Shown here piece by piece: positions 15,594 to 22,852 of a DNA stretch of 33,964 nt (positions are counted from its first letter, which is position 1; each line of letters starts with the position of its first letter). The DNA is from Actinospica durhamensis (GTDB taxonomy: Bacteria > Actinomycetota > Actinomycetes > Streptomycetales > Catenulisporaceae). The notes under the pieces are model-generated. The model saw nothing but the letters and a program-made list of their open reading frames with translations. It was not told where the DNA came from and ran no database searches. Location of the stretch: positions 1-33,964 of the forward strand of contig NZ_JAGSOG010000074.1 of NCBI RefSeq assembly GCF_018139695.1, in the 5' to 3' direction. A program made the position numbers and the translations under genes.

Positions 15594-17207
15594 GTAGCCC
15601 ACTGCGTAGTCCGCGCCGCCCTCGGTACGCCCCACGAGATTGGCGATCTCCGCGCGCGAGCAGACGCTGAGCTTGGCGAAGACGCGGCTGAGATAGGTCT
15701 CGATGGTCTTGTGGCTCACCCCGAGCGCCCGGGCGATCTGCTGGTTGGTGCGCCCGCGGCTGACCAGGACGGCCACCTCCTTCTCCCGCGAGCTGAGCAG
15801 GCCCAGACGCGATCCGCTCTCCGCGCCGCCGGGGGCTTCGGCCCCGAGCCCCGCGGGCTGCAGCCGGATCCGGGGCCGCCCGATCCGGCGCACGGAGGCG
15901 GCTTCGCTCAGCGAGGTCACGGCGGACCCGCCCGCCGCCGTCCCGCATTCGGCCAGCTCGGCCGCCAGCTCGCCGCGCAGCTCGCGGTGCGCGGCCGCGT
16001 CCGGCAGCAGGCGCAGCGCCGCGGCGTACCAGTAGGCGGCGGTCAACGGGCGCGAGGAGGCCGTGAGCCGGGCGGCGTCCATGAGGCCGCGCACGCTCTC
16101 CAGATCGCCGATCCGCGCGCAACGCTCCACGTGCACCGCGCAGGTGTCGGGCGCCTCGCCCCGGGCCTGCAGGACGCTCAGGGCCCGAAGATGCGCGCCG
16201 AAGCGCGATCCTCCCGGCGTCGAGGCATAGGCGACCCAGCGTGTCATGAGGCTGCGGAAACACAGCTGGCCGCTGGATCCGACCGGGCGGACCAGGTCGG
16301 CGGCGAGCAGCGCGTCGATCCCGACCAGCACCGCGTCCTGCGGCATCCGCGCGACCTCGGCGAGCAGTTCGAGATCGAATTCGGCCCCGGCGACGCCGGC
16401 GGCGCGCACCACCGCCTTCGGGGCCCGCGGCAGGGCGGCGAGTTCGGACCAGATGGCGGCCGCCTCGCCGGGAATGGTCAGATGCGGGGCCGGCAGCGGC
16501 CCGCCCGCGCAGCTGCCGGGCCCGGTACACCAGGCGGCCAGGATCCTGACGTATTCCGGATTCCCGCCCGACTCGCGCAGCTCCCGGTGACGGTGGGCGT
16601 CGCACAGCCCGTCCGCGCCGAGCGGGCCGAGCTCCTGCTCGCGCAGGCCGGACAATTCGACCTCGGCCGCACCGGCCGCGGTCAGCGCGCACTTGAGCCG
16701 TGGCGAGACCTGGCCCGGCCGGTGCGCGACGACGACCACGAGGCTCTCGGCCGCGCCCGGGCCCAACAACGCGGCGGCCTCGTCCGAGGTGACCCCGCCC
16801 GCGCGGCCGACGTCGTCGAGCAGCAGCACCGCCGGCTTGGGCCCGGACCGGCTCCCGGGCCCGGTCAGCACGTGCAGCCCGCGCGCTCGCGCACGCTCGG
16901 CGAGCACCGTCAGCAGCGCGGTCTTGCCCACCCCGGGATCCCCGACGAGATCGACGACGGCGGGCGGCCGGGTGTCCGCCTCGGCGAGCACGGCGTCAAA
17001 GGCCGCCAGTTCGCACTGGCGGCCGACGAACGCGCCGGCCGCGGCCGAGACGGAACGCGGCGCGCAAGGCGGCGCCGGCCAGAGTTCGAGTGCCGAGGGC
17101 AATGGTGGTTGACCCCTTATGTAGGGACATGGAGCCGATCGGGCCGGACCCGGTGGGCTCCGGGGTCCGCCACGTCGGCTGCGCAAGTGGGTGGAGTGGG
17201 TGGACAC
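15591..17207 (-). CDS. LuxR-family regulator with AAA ATPase domain (LAL type)
   Basis: The product is up to 538 residues. An ATPase domain starts near 58 (FVGRQCELAAF), with Walker A GDPGVGKT (89-96) and Walker B VLLLDD (about 127-132). A middle helical region follows, and the C-terminus carries a LuxR helix-turn-helix (LSSREKEVAVLVSRGRTNQQ to KTIETYLSRVFAKL, about 470-520). LAL proteins usually exceed 850 residues; this one lacks most of the repeat region. It is probably the activator of the cluster, acting at the duplicated GGGG-N4-CCCC elements. GTG 17207 has a GGGGGA tract eight bases upstream, but the first 45 residues are low-complexity and the true start may be nearer residue 45. The gene ends at the edge of a MITE-like repeat. 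Confidence 0.88.
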   Translation of the reverse strand: MSTHSTHLRSRRGGPRSPPGPARSAPCPYIRGQPPLPSALELWPAPPCAPRSVSAAAGAFVGRQCELAAFDAVLAEADTRPPAVVDLVGDPGVGKTALLTVLAERARARGLHVLTGPGSRSGPKPAVLLLDDVGRAGGVTSDEAAALLGPGAAESLVVVVAHRPGQVSPRLKCALTAAGAAEVELSGLREQELGPLGADGLCDAHRHRELRESGGNPEYVRILAAWCTGPGSCAGGPLPAPHLTIPGEAAAIWSELAALPRAPKAVVRAAGVAGAEFDLELLAEVARMPQDAVLVGIDALLAADLVRPVGSSGQLCFRSLMTRWVAYASTPGGSRFGAHLRALSVLQARGEAPDTCAVHVERCARIGDLESVRGLMDAARLTASSRPLTAAYWYAAALRLLPDAAAHRELRGELAAELAECGTAAGGSAVTSLSEAASVRRIGRPRIRLQPAGLGAEAPGGAESGSRLGLLSSREKEVAVLVSRGRTNQQIARALGVSHKTIETYLSRVFAKLSVCSRAEIANLVGRTEGGADYAVGY

Positions 17208-17745
17208 ACCGCGGTCCCCCCTGTGGTGGAGGCGGAACCGCGCACGCGAGAACGCCCGGCCTGGTCAGCGGTTGGTGGACGCCGCAAGCCGCGCGAAGGG
17301 TGGATGATCGTTGATGTCGTTCATGTACCCGCCAGGCCGGGGCATGGAGGATCGCGACCGGTCGGGTCGCGCAGGCCACCGCATCGGCGAGGCCGCCAGC
17401 GCCACCACCGTCCCGTCAGCCAGGGCAGCGTGTTGACACGCCATCCCCGACAAGACCGGCCGACTATGAACGACTATGAACAGGGTCTGATTCGTTCGAG
17501 ACAAGGTCTGGGTATCCCCGTGTCCCAAGGTGCTGCTGCGCAAATGTACCGAACATATCAGGGGGCGACAAGGGTGCCCGGGTGCGACACGCGGCCGCGC
17601 CGCGCCCGGACCGACGGGCGCGGCCACCGCGGCGCCATCAGCGCCCGGACGGGCGCGTAGGGGAAGTCCCCGACTACCTGGCGGGCACGGACCGGCAGAG
17701 CATGGGTCCGCATACGTACTCGACGGGAGGGGGCGTCAGGTGATG
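17208..17745. other. intergenic regulatory region between the LuxR and hotdog-like genes
   Basis: No convincing gene lies in these 538 bp. A 65-codon plus-strand ORF from 17466 lacks a ribosome binding site. Features seen are a tandem duplication of CGACTATGAA (17461-17480), a candidate minus-strand promoter (17543-17571) and copy B of the duplicated operator element (17655-17749). The stretch 17430-17570 is less GC-rich than its surroundings, as expected of a control region. Confidence 0.5.
17543..17571 (-). promoter_or_regulatory. candidate promoter for the LuxR gene
   Basis: On the minus strand TTGTCG (17566-17571) and TACATT (17543-17548) are separated by exactly 17 bases, and TACATT fits TANNNT. 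Transcription would start near 17536 and give a leader of about 330 bases before GTG 17207. Each box matches the consensus at four of six positions, so this is only a candidate. Confidence 0.35.
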
Positions 17746-17749
17746 TCAG
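17655..17749 (+). promoter_or_regulatory. promoter/operator element copy B, facing the second NRPS operon
   Basis: This is the plus-strand counterpart of 15322-15414. Its core GTAGGGGAAGTCCCCGAC (17657-17674) contains the perfect GGGGA-AG-TCCCC repeat. It points right, toward the NRPS genes starting at 18540, but the antisense hotdog-like gene (17746-18462) lies between. Either the plus operon has a leader of roughly 800 bases running antisense to that gene, or the gene was inserted between promoter and operon. Its right end overlaps the hotdog gene's last codons. Confidence 0.6.
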
Positions 17750-18462
17750 CTGTCTACGGGGCGCAGGCGTACCCACGTCGCGCTCGCCTTCGCGCTCAGC
17801 ACACCGTCGCCGCGGTACAGCGCCGTCGTGGTCTTCAGGGCATGGCCGTCATACGCGTCGCGCCGGCCGACGACCACGTACTCGGCGCCCACGACGGGCA
17901 CCTCGAGCACCTCGGCGCAGAACCTGTTCAACACCATCGGGGCGGCGGCCAGATCCACCGTCCAGCCCCCGGGGCAGTCCAGCGCCGCCCAGGCGAACTC
18001 GACCGGGACCGGCTCGCCCGGCCGGGCGGCGAGGGAGGCGTCCGGAGTCCAGCGGCACCCGGTCACCCCGGGGGAGAGCTCTCCCGGCGCCAACCCGAGC
18101 CCGTCCCCGCGGCCGGGACCGCACACGAAACAGGACGCGAACGGATGCCGCTCGACGGTGACATACGCCCGTTCCGCGACGGCCAGGGCCGAGGGCGCGA
18201 CGAACTCCGGCGCCGCGATCGCGCCCCGGCCGCGGGCCGCCGACGCGACCAACCGCTCCCGGTCCCAGAAGTGCACCCGGGCTCCGGACGCCTGCGCGCG
18301 CATCGCCACACCCAGCGGCGGAGGCTCGTGCAACGTCACCACCACCGGCTCCGGGCCCAGCCACGCACGCGCGGCATCGGCGAAAAGCCCGCACACGTAC
18401 CCGCCCTGAGCACTCTCGGGCGGCCCGTTGAAACGCCGCTCCACCACCACCGGCCCAGCCAT
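17746..18462 (-). CDS. hotdog/thioesterase-like conserved protein
   Basis: The 238-residue protein has two similar halves, an N-terminal one from RRFNGPPESAQGGYVCGLFAD and a C-terminal one with FAWAALDCPGGWTVDL, resembling a double hotdog fold as in acyl-CoA thioesterases. Between them is HPFASCFVCGPGRGDGLGL, whose Cys pair and HPF are typical of an actinobacterial conserved group. I see no definite catalytic residues. ATG 18462 is preferred over ATG 18495 because CGGGGG lies upstream at suitable spacing. It is divergent from the NRPS gene at 18540, 77 bp away, and may share its control region. A role in editing or hydrolysing acyl intermediates is possible but unproven. Confidence 0.65.
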   Translation of the reverse strand: MAGPVVVERRFNGPPESAQGGYVCGLFADAARAWLGPEPVVVTLHEPPPLGVAMRAQASGARVHFWDRERLVASAARGRGAIAAPEFVAPSALAVAERAYVTVERHPFASCFVCGPGRGDGLGLAPGELSPGVTGCRWTPDASLAARPGEPVPVEFAWAALDCPGGWTVDLAAAPMVLNRFCAEVLEVPVVGAEYVVVGRRDAYDGHALKTTTALYRGDGVLSAKASATWVRLRPVDS

Positions 18463-18539
18463 CACAACCCCCGGCGATTCGACCCGATTCGGCATGCGCG
18501 TAGACCATCAGCCGGCGCCGCATTCACGCAAGGACACCC

Positions 18540-20765
18540 ATGACCACCACGCAGGAACGGCAGGTTACACCACACCGCACGCTCGCCGCGCTCGCCGCCG
18601 TCGTACACCGGCGAACCGGACACCAGCGCGTGGGCATCGAGCTGCACCGCGAAGACGAGAGCGCGACCACGCTCGTCATCGACCTGGCCGACAACCCCAC
18701 ACTCCGGTGCCTGATCGACCGGACCGCCGAGACGCTGCACGCGAGCGCGGACGGAACCGACGGCCAGGCCGACCTCTCCGCGCGGCTCGCCGCCGACGGA
18801 ACGCTCACCACGTTCACCATCCTGGCGGACGAGGCGGACGCCCACGGCCACGCGCTCATCGCGCAGGACGTCGCCGCGCTCCTCGCCGCGGCCGACGCGC
18901 AACTGGACGTCGCGCTCTCCCGCCTGGAGCTGACCACCGCCGCCGGCCGCGGAATCGTCCACGGCAAGGCCGCGGCCTGTGAGACCCCGCTGCACCAACT
19001 CGTCCTGGCCCACGCGGCAAGCAGCCCGCACGCGGTCGCGGTCAACGGCGATCAGCCCCTCACCTACGCCGAGCTCGACGCGCGCTCCGGCGCCCTGGCC
19101 CGGGAACTGCGCGCCCTGGGCACCGAGGCCGGCGGCGTCGTCGGGGTACTGATACGCCGGTCCCCGGAGCTGATCGTCGCCCTGCTGGCCGTCCTGCGGG
19201 CCGGCGCCGCCTACCTCGCCCTGGACCCCGACGACCCGTCAGAGCGCCGCGCGCGCCTGCTGGCCGACGCGCGGGCCAGGGTGCTCGTCACCGACCCGTC
19301 GCTCGCCGGGTGCGCCCCGGACGGCGTCCGGCCGCACTGCCCCGGCGACGCCGTCGGCGCTCCGGCGCCCGATCCGGCCCGCGACACCACCCAGCCCGAG
19401 GACCTGGCCTACGTGGCCTACACGTCGGGATCGACCGGGGAACCCAAGGGCGTCGCGGTCACCCACCGGGCGGTGGCGCGGCTGGTGAGCGATCCGAGCT
19501 GGATGACGATCCGGACCGAAGACGTCTTCCTGCAGCTGGCACCCGTCTCCTTCGACGCCTCGACGCTGGAGATCTGGGCGCCGCTGGCCAACGGAGCGCA
19601 GCTGGCCCTGTTCCCGGCGGGATCGGTCGACCTCGCGGAGATCGCCCGGGCGCTGCGCGAGCGCGCCGTCTCCGTGCTCTGGCTCACCGCGGGCCTTTTC
19701 CACCAGATGGTGGCCTCCCACCTGGACGCGTTCGCGGGCCTGCGCCACGTCATCTCCGGCGGCGACGTGATCGCGCCCGACCGGGTACGGACCCTGCTCG
19801 CCGCGCACCCGCACCTGACCTTCACCAACGGGTACGGCCCGACCGAGAACACGACGTTCACGACGTGCTGGACCAGCTCTGTCGCGCCGCCCGAGGGGGC
19901 GTCGGTGCCGATCGGCACTCCGATCAACGGTACCGGCGTCGTCGTGCTCGACGAGGCTCTGCGCCCGGTGCCGGCCGGGGTCGTCGGCGAACTCTACGCG
20001 ACCGGCGCCGGGCTGGCCGCCGGATACCTGCACCGGCCGGGGGCGACGGCCGAGCGGTTCCTGCCCTGCCCGCTGCCGCAGGCGCCGCGCGAGCGCATGT
20101 ACCGCACCGGTGACCTCGCCCGCTGGCTGCCGAGCGGCGACCTGGAATTCCTCGGACGCGCCGACCAGCAGGTCAAGATCCAGGGATACCGGATAGAGCC
20201 GGGAGCGGTCGAGGCCGAACTCGCCGACAGCCCGCTGGTCGACCAGGCGGTGGTGGTCGCGCAGCCGGACGGGGCCGGCGGCAAACGGCTGCTGGCGTAC
20301 GTCACGCTCGCCGACGGCGGCCTCGACCCGGCCGCCGGAGTGCGCCTGCGCGAACAGCTGGCCCGGACCCTGCCCTCCCACCAGGTGCCCTGGGCGATCC
20401 TGGTGCGCGACCGGTTCCCGCTCACCCGCAACGGCAAGGTCGACCGGCACGCGCTGCCGAGCGCCGCCCGCGTGCCCCGCAACGTCTGGAACGACTTCGT
20501 CCAGCCGCGAAGCCCCCTCGAATCGACCCTGGTCGAGCTGTGGGGCTCGCTCCTGGGCATCGAGCCGGTCGGCGTCGAGGACGACTTCTTCGACCTGGGC
20601 GGGCACTCGCTGCTCGCCGTCGACCTGATCGAGACCCTGCGCCGGCGCTTCGACGTCGAACTCCAGGCGCGCACGCTCTACCTGCAGCCGACGGTCGCCG
20701 AGCTCGCCGGCAATCTGGCCGCGCTGCTCCCGTCCTCGGCCGCTTCCGAGGAAGGCACGCCATGA
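18540..20765 (+). CDS. stand-alone NRPS loading protein C*-A-T, predicted valine
   Basis: The 741-residue protein starts with about 150 residues that look like the C-terminal half of a condensation domain and lack the HHxxxDG motif. A complete adenylation domain follows (A3 YTSGSTGEPKG, A5 NGYGPTENT, A8 VKIQGYRIEPG, A10 LTRNGKVD), then a carrier domain (GGHS, Ser690). The hand-read code DALWIGGTFK is a standard Val code. It has no condensation or release domain, so it only holds aminoacyl-S-carrier. The P450 gene overlaps its stop (ATGA) and a thioesterase-like gene follows. This A-T/P450 pairing is known from NovH/NovI, where the tethered amino acid is beta-hydroxylated. AAGGA lies five bases before ATG 18540. 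It probably supplies the dead module at 26067. Confidence 0.93.
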   Translation: MTTTQERQVTPHRTLAALAAVVHRRTGHQRVGIELHREDESATTLVIDLADNPTLRCLIDRTAETLHASADGTDGQADLSARLAADGTLTTFTILADEADAHGHALIAQDVAALLAAADAQLDVALSRLELTTAAGRGIVHGKAAACETPLHQLVLAHAASSPHAVAVNGDQPLTYAELDARSGALARELRALGTEAGGVVGVLIRRSPELIVALLAVLRAGAAYLALDPDDPSERRARLLADARARVLVTDPSLAGCAPDGVRPHCPGDAVGAPAPDPARDTTQPEDLAYVAYTSGSTGEPKGVAVTHRAVARLVSDPSWMTIRTEDVFLQLAPVSFDASTLEIWAPLANGAQLALFPAGSVDLAEIARALRERAVSVLWLTAGLFHQMVASHLDAFAGLRHVISGGDVIAPDRVRTLLAAHPHLTFTNGYGPTENTTFTTCWTSSVAPPEGASVPIGTPINGTGVVVLDEALRPVPAGVVGELYATGAGLAAGYLHRPGATAERFLPCPLPQAPRERMYRTGDLARWLPSGDLEFLGRADQQVKIQGYRIEPGAVEAELADSPLVDQAVVVAQPDGAGGKRLLAYVTLADGGLDPAAGVRLREQLARTLPSHQVPWAILVRDRFPLTRNGKVDRHALPSAARVPRNVWNDFVQPRSPLESTLVELWGSLLGIEPVGVEDDFFDLGGHSLLAVDLIETLRRRFDVELQARTLYLQPTVAELAGNLAALLPSSAASEEGTP

Positions 20766-22018
20766 CAGATCAGCTGACCGGCAACTGCCCGGTGGTCACC
20801 GGCCAGTGCCCCGTGGCCCACGGGGTTCCGGACCTCGTCGACCCGACCATGCACAGCGACGGCGACCCGCACGCCGTCTGGCGCGAGTTGCGCCGCGACG
20901 ACCCGGTGAGCCGGCACGCCGTCGATGAGGAGCGAAGCTTCTGGTCGGTGACCCGCTACGACGACTGCGACCGGGTGCTGCGGGACCACGAGACCTTCAC
21001 CTCGGCGCGCGGCACGATGATCGACCTGATCGGCACGGACGATCCCGCGGGCGGGAGCCAACTGGCCGTCACCGACCCCCCGCGCCACACCGTGATGCGC
21101 GAACCGCTGCAGCGGGCCCTGACCATTCGCGCCGTCGAGCGCAGTTCGCGCGTCATCGGCGTGCAGATCAACCGTCTGCTCGAGCCGCTGGCGAAGGACG
21201 GCGGCTTCGACTTCGCCGAAGCCATGCTGGCCATGCCGATGGCCGTCACCGGCATCCTGATGGGCCTGCCGGACTCCGACTGGGACAGGCTCACCCGGCT
21301 CACCACGGTGTGCATCGCCCCGGACGACCCGGAGTACCGCAATCCGCGCGGGCGCGACCACACCCTGCAGGCCGCGCACCGCGAGCTGTTCGCGTACTTC
21401 CAGGACATCGTCGAGGAGCGCGACCGCCACCAGGGCGAAGACCTCATCAGCATCCTGCTCCAGACCGAGTTCGACGGCCGCCGCATGTCCCGCGGCGAGA
21501 TCGTCTCCAACTGCTACAGCATGCTGCTGGGCGCGAACGTCACCACGCCGCACGCGCCGAGCTTCGCCATGGTCGAACTCATGGGCACACCGCTGCTCGA
21601 GGAATGGGCCGCCTCCCCGGGACTGATCCGCTCGGGCGTCGAGGAAGCCCTGCGCTGGGCGTCGCCGATCACGTACTTCATGCGGTACGCGACGCGCGAG
21701 GTGGAGCTCAGCGGCACGAAGATCGGCGCCGGCGACGCCGTCGTCGCCTGGATCGCCTCGGCGAACCGGGACGAGAGGGTCTTTCCCGACTCCTTCACCT
21801 TCGACATCGCCCGACGCCCCAACCGGCACATCGCGTTCGGCGCCGGTGCGCACCACTGCGTGGGCCACAGCGTGGCCCGGGTGACCCTCCGGCTGCTGTT
21901 CGCCGAGCTGTTCAAGCGCTTCACCGGGTTCGCGCCCGCCGGCCCGGCGCAACGCCTGGCGTCGAACTTCGTGACGGGCTACAAGCACCTGCCGATGACG
22001 GCCGAGCTGAAGGGATGA
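20762..22018 (+). CDS. cytochrome P450, probable beta-hydroxylase of carrier-bound Val
   Basis: The 418-residue P450 has an ExxR motif (EEALRWAS), and a heme loop FGAGAHHCVGH with Cys366 as iron ligand. Its I-helix reads LLGANVTTPHA (257-262 GANVTT): the acidic residue normally before the Thr pair (AGxE/DTT) is Val260, so proton delivery must differ. The start overlaps the stop of the C*-A-T gene as ATGA, implying tight co-translation. P450s with this linkage, such as NovI, act on an aminoacyl group on the partner carrier, so beta-hydroxylation of Val-S-T is the simplest assignment; desaturation is an alternative. An odd Cys-containing N-terminus (NCPVVTGQCPVAHG) precedes the fold. Confidence 0.92.
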   Translation: MTDQLTGNCPVVTGQCPVAHGVPDLVDPTMHSDGDPHAVWRELRRDDPVSRHAVDEERSFWSVTRYDDCDRVLRDHETFTSARGTMIDLIGTDDPAGGSQLAVTDPPRHTVMREPLQRALTIRAVERSSRVIGVQINRLLEPLAKDGGFDFAEAMLAMPMAVTGILMGLPDSDWDRLTRLTTVCIAPDDPEYRNPRGRDHTLQAAHRELFAYFQDIVEERDRHQGEDLISILLQTEFDGRRMSRGEIVSNCYSMLLGANVTTPHAPSFAMVELMGTPLLEEWAASPGLIRSGVEEALRWASPITYFMRYATREVELSGTKIGAGDAVVAWIASANRDERVFPDSFTFDIARRPNRHIAFGAGAHHCVGHSVARVTLRLLFAELFKRFTGFAPAGPAQRLASNFVTGYKHLPMTAELKG

Positions 22019-22758
22019 CCATGCGACCGCAGAAGTGGCTGCTGAGAGAGCCGGGCGCGGAGGCCACGGCGCGCCTGTTCTGTATCCCGTACTCCGGCTG
22101 CGGCGCGAGCATGTACCGCAGGTGGCCCCGCTTCATCGAGCACATCGAGACCTGCCCGGTGCAACTGCCCGGCCGCGAGAACCGCATGCGCGAACCGGCG
22201 TTCGCCACCTACGAGGAGATGGCCGACGGCCTGGTCGAGGGCCTCGCGCCGTTCCTGGACCGGCCCTTCGCGTTCTTCGGCCACTGCGGATCGGCGCTCG
22301 CGGCCGCCGAGACGACCGCGCGCCTGGCCGAACGCGGACTGCCGCTGCCCACCCGGCTGTTCCTCTCCTCCCAGGTCGCACCGCACGATCCGCCCTACGG
22401 CCGGCTCCTCGGCATGACCCACGCGCAGCTGCGCGAGGAGCTGTACGTACTCCTGGCCGACCTGGGCACCCCGAATCCGCCCGAGGATCTGATCGACCTC
22501 GTCCACGAGATCCTGGTCACCGACATGGAGGCCACCCGCAAGTACGTCCTGGCCGAGCCCAAGACGCTCCCCACGCAGATCACCTCGCTCGGCTGGACCC
22601 TGGACATCGACGTCCCGGCCGCCCTGACCAAGGGCTGGGCGCACTACGCGCCCACCACGTTCGAACTCCTCGACGGCGTGCACTACGCGTTCCTGGACGC
22701 TCCCGACGCGCTGCGCCGGGTCATCGTGCGCGACCTGCCGAACCCCGCAGTGAGCTGA
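22015..22758 (+). CDS. thioesterase-like protein with Cys nucleophile, probable aminoacyl shuttle
   Basis: The 247-residue protein is an alpha/beta hydrolase of the type II thioesterase (GrsT) family: LFCIPYSGCGASMYRRW near the start, PGRENRMREP, then the elbow FFGHCGSALA. The usual nucleophile Ser of GHSMG is Cys91, and the following Gly is Ser93. His223 (GVHYAFL) and Asp197 or Asp199 (TLDIDV) can complete the triad. Cys-nucleophile homologues CmaE and SyrC move aminoacyl groups between carrier proteins rather than hydrolyse them. Placed after the C*-A-T and P450 genes, it probably transfers modified Val to the dead module's carrier. Plain editing hydrolysis is the alternative. ATG 22015 overlaps the P450 stop; ATG 22021 is also possible. 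Confidence 0.9.
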   Translation: MTMRPQKWLLREPGAEATARLFCIPYSGCGASMYRRWPRFIEHIETCPVQLPGRENRMREPAFATYEEMADGLVEGLAPFLDRPFAFFGHCGSALAAAETTARLAERGLPLPTRLFLSSQVAPHDPPYGRLLGMTHAQLREELYVLLADLGTPNPPEDLIDLVHEILVTDMEATRKYVLAEPKTLPTQITSLGWTLDIDVPAALTKGWAHYAPTTFELLDGVHYAFLDAPDALRRVIVRDLPNPAVS

Positions 22759-22852
22759 CACCGCCGACGCTCCCCGGCGGGGCGAGCGCATCGCCGCACC
22801 ACCAGTACACCCCGTGCCTCGCGCCGAAGAAGGATGATTGGAGTCATCTACC

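Noticed and set aside
15711-17660. 649-codon plus-strand frame opposite the LuxR gene
   Set aside because: No domain, low complexity; the minus strand shows Walker and helix-turn-helix motifs.
17466-17660. 65-codon ORF beginning MNDYEQGLIRSRQG
   Set aside because: No ribosome binding site, Arg-rich tail, and it runs through candidate promoter sequence.
18478-18506. TTCGAC-17-TAGACC as promoter for the second NRPS operon
   Set aside because: Spacing is right but TAGACC lacks the final T of TANNNT; too weak to list.
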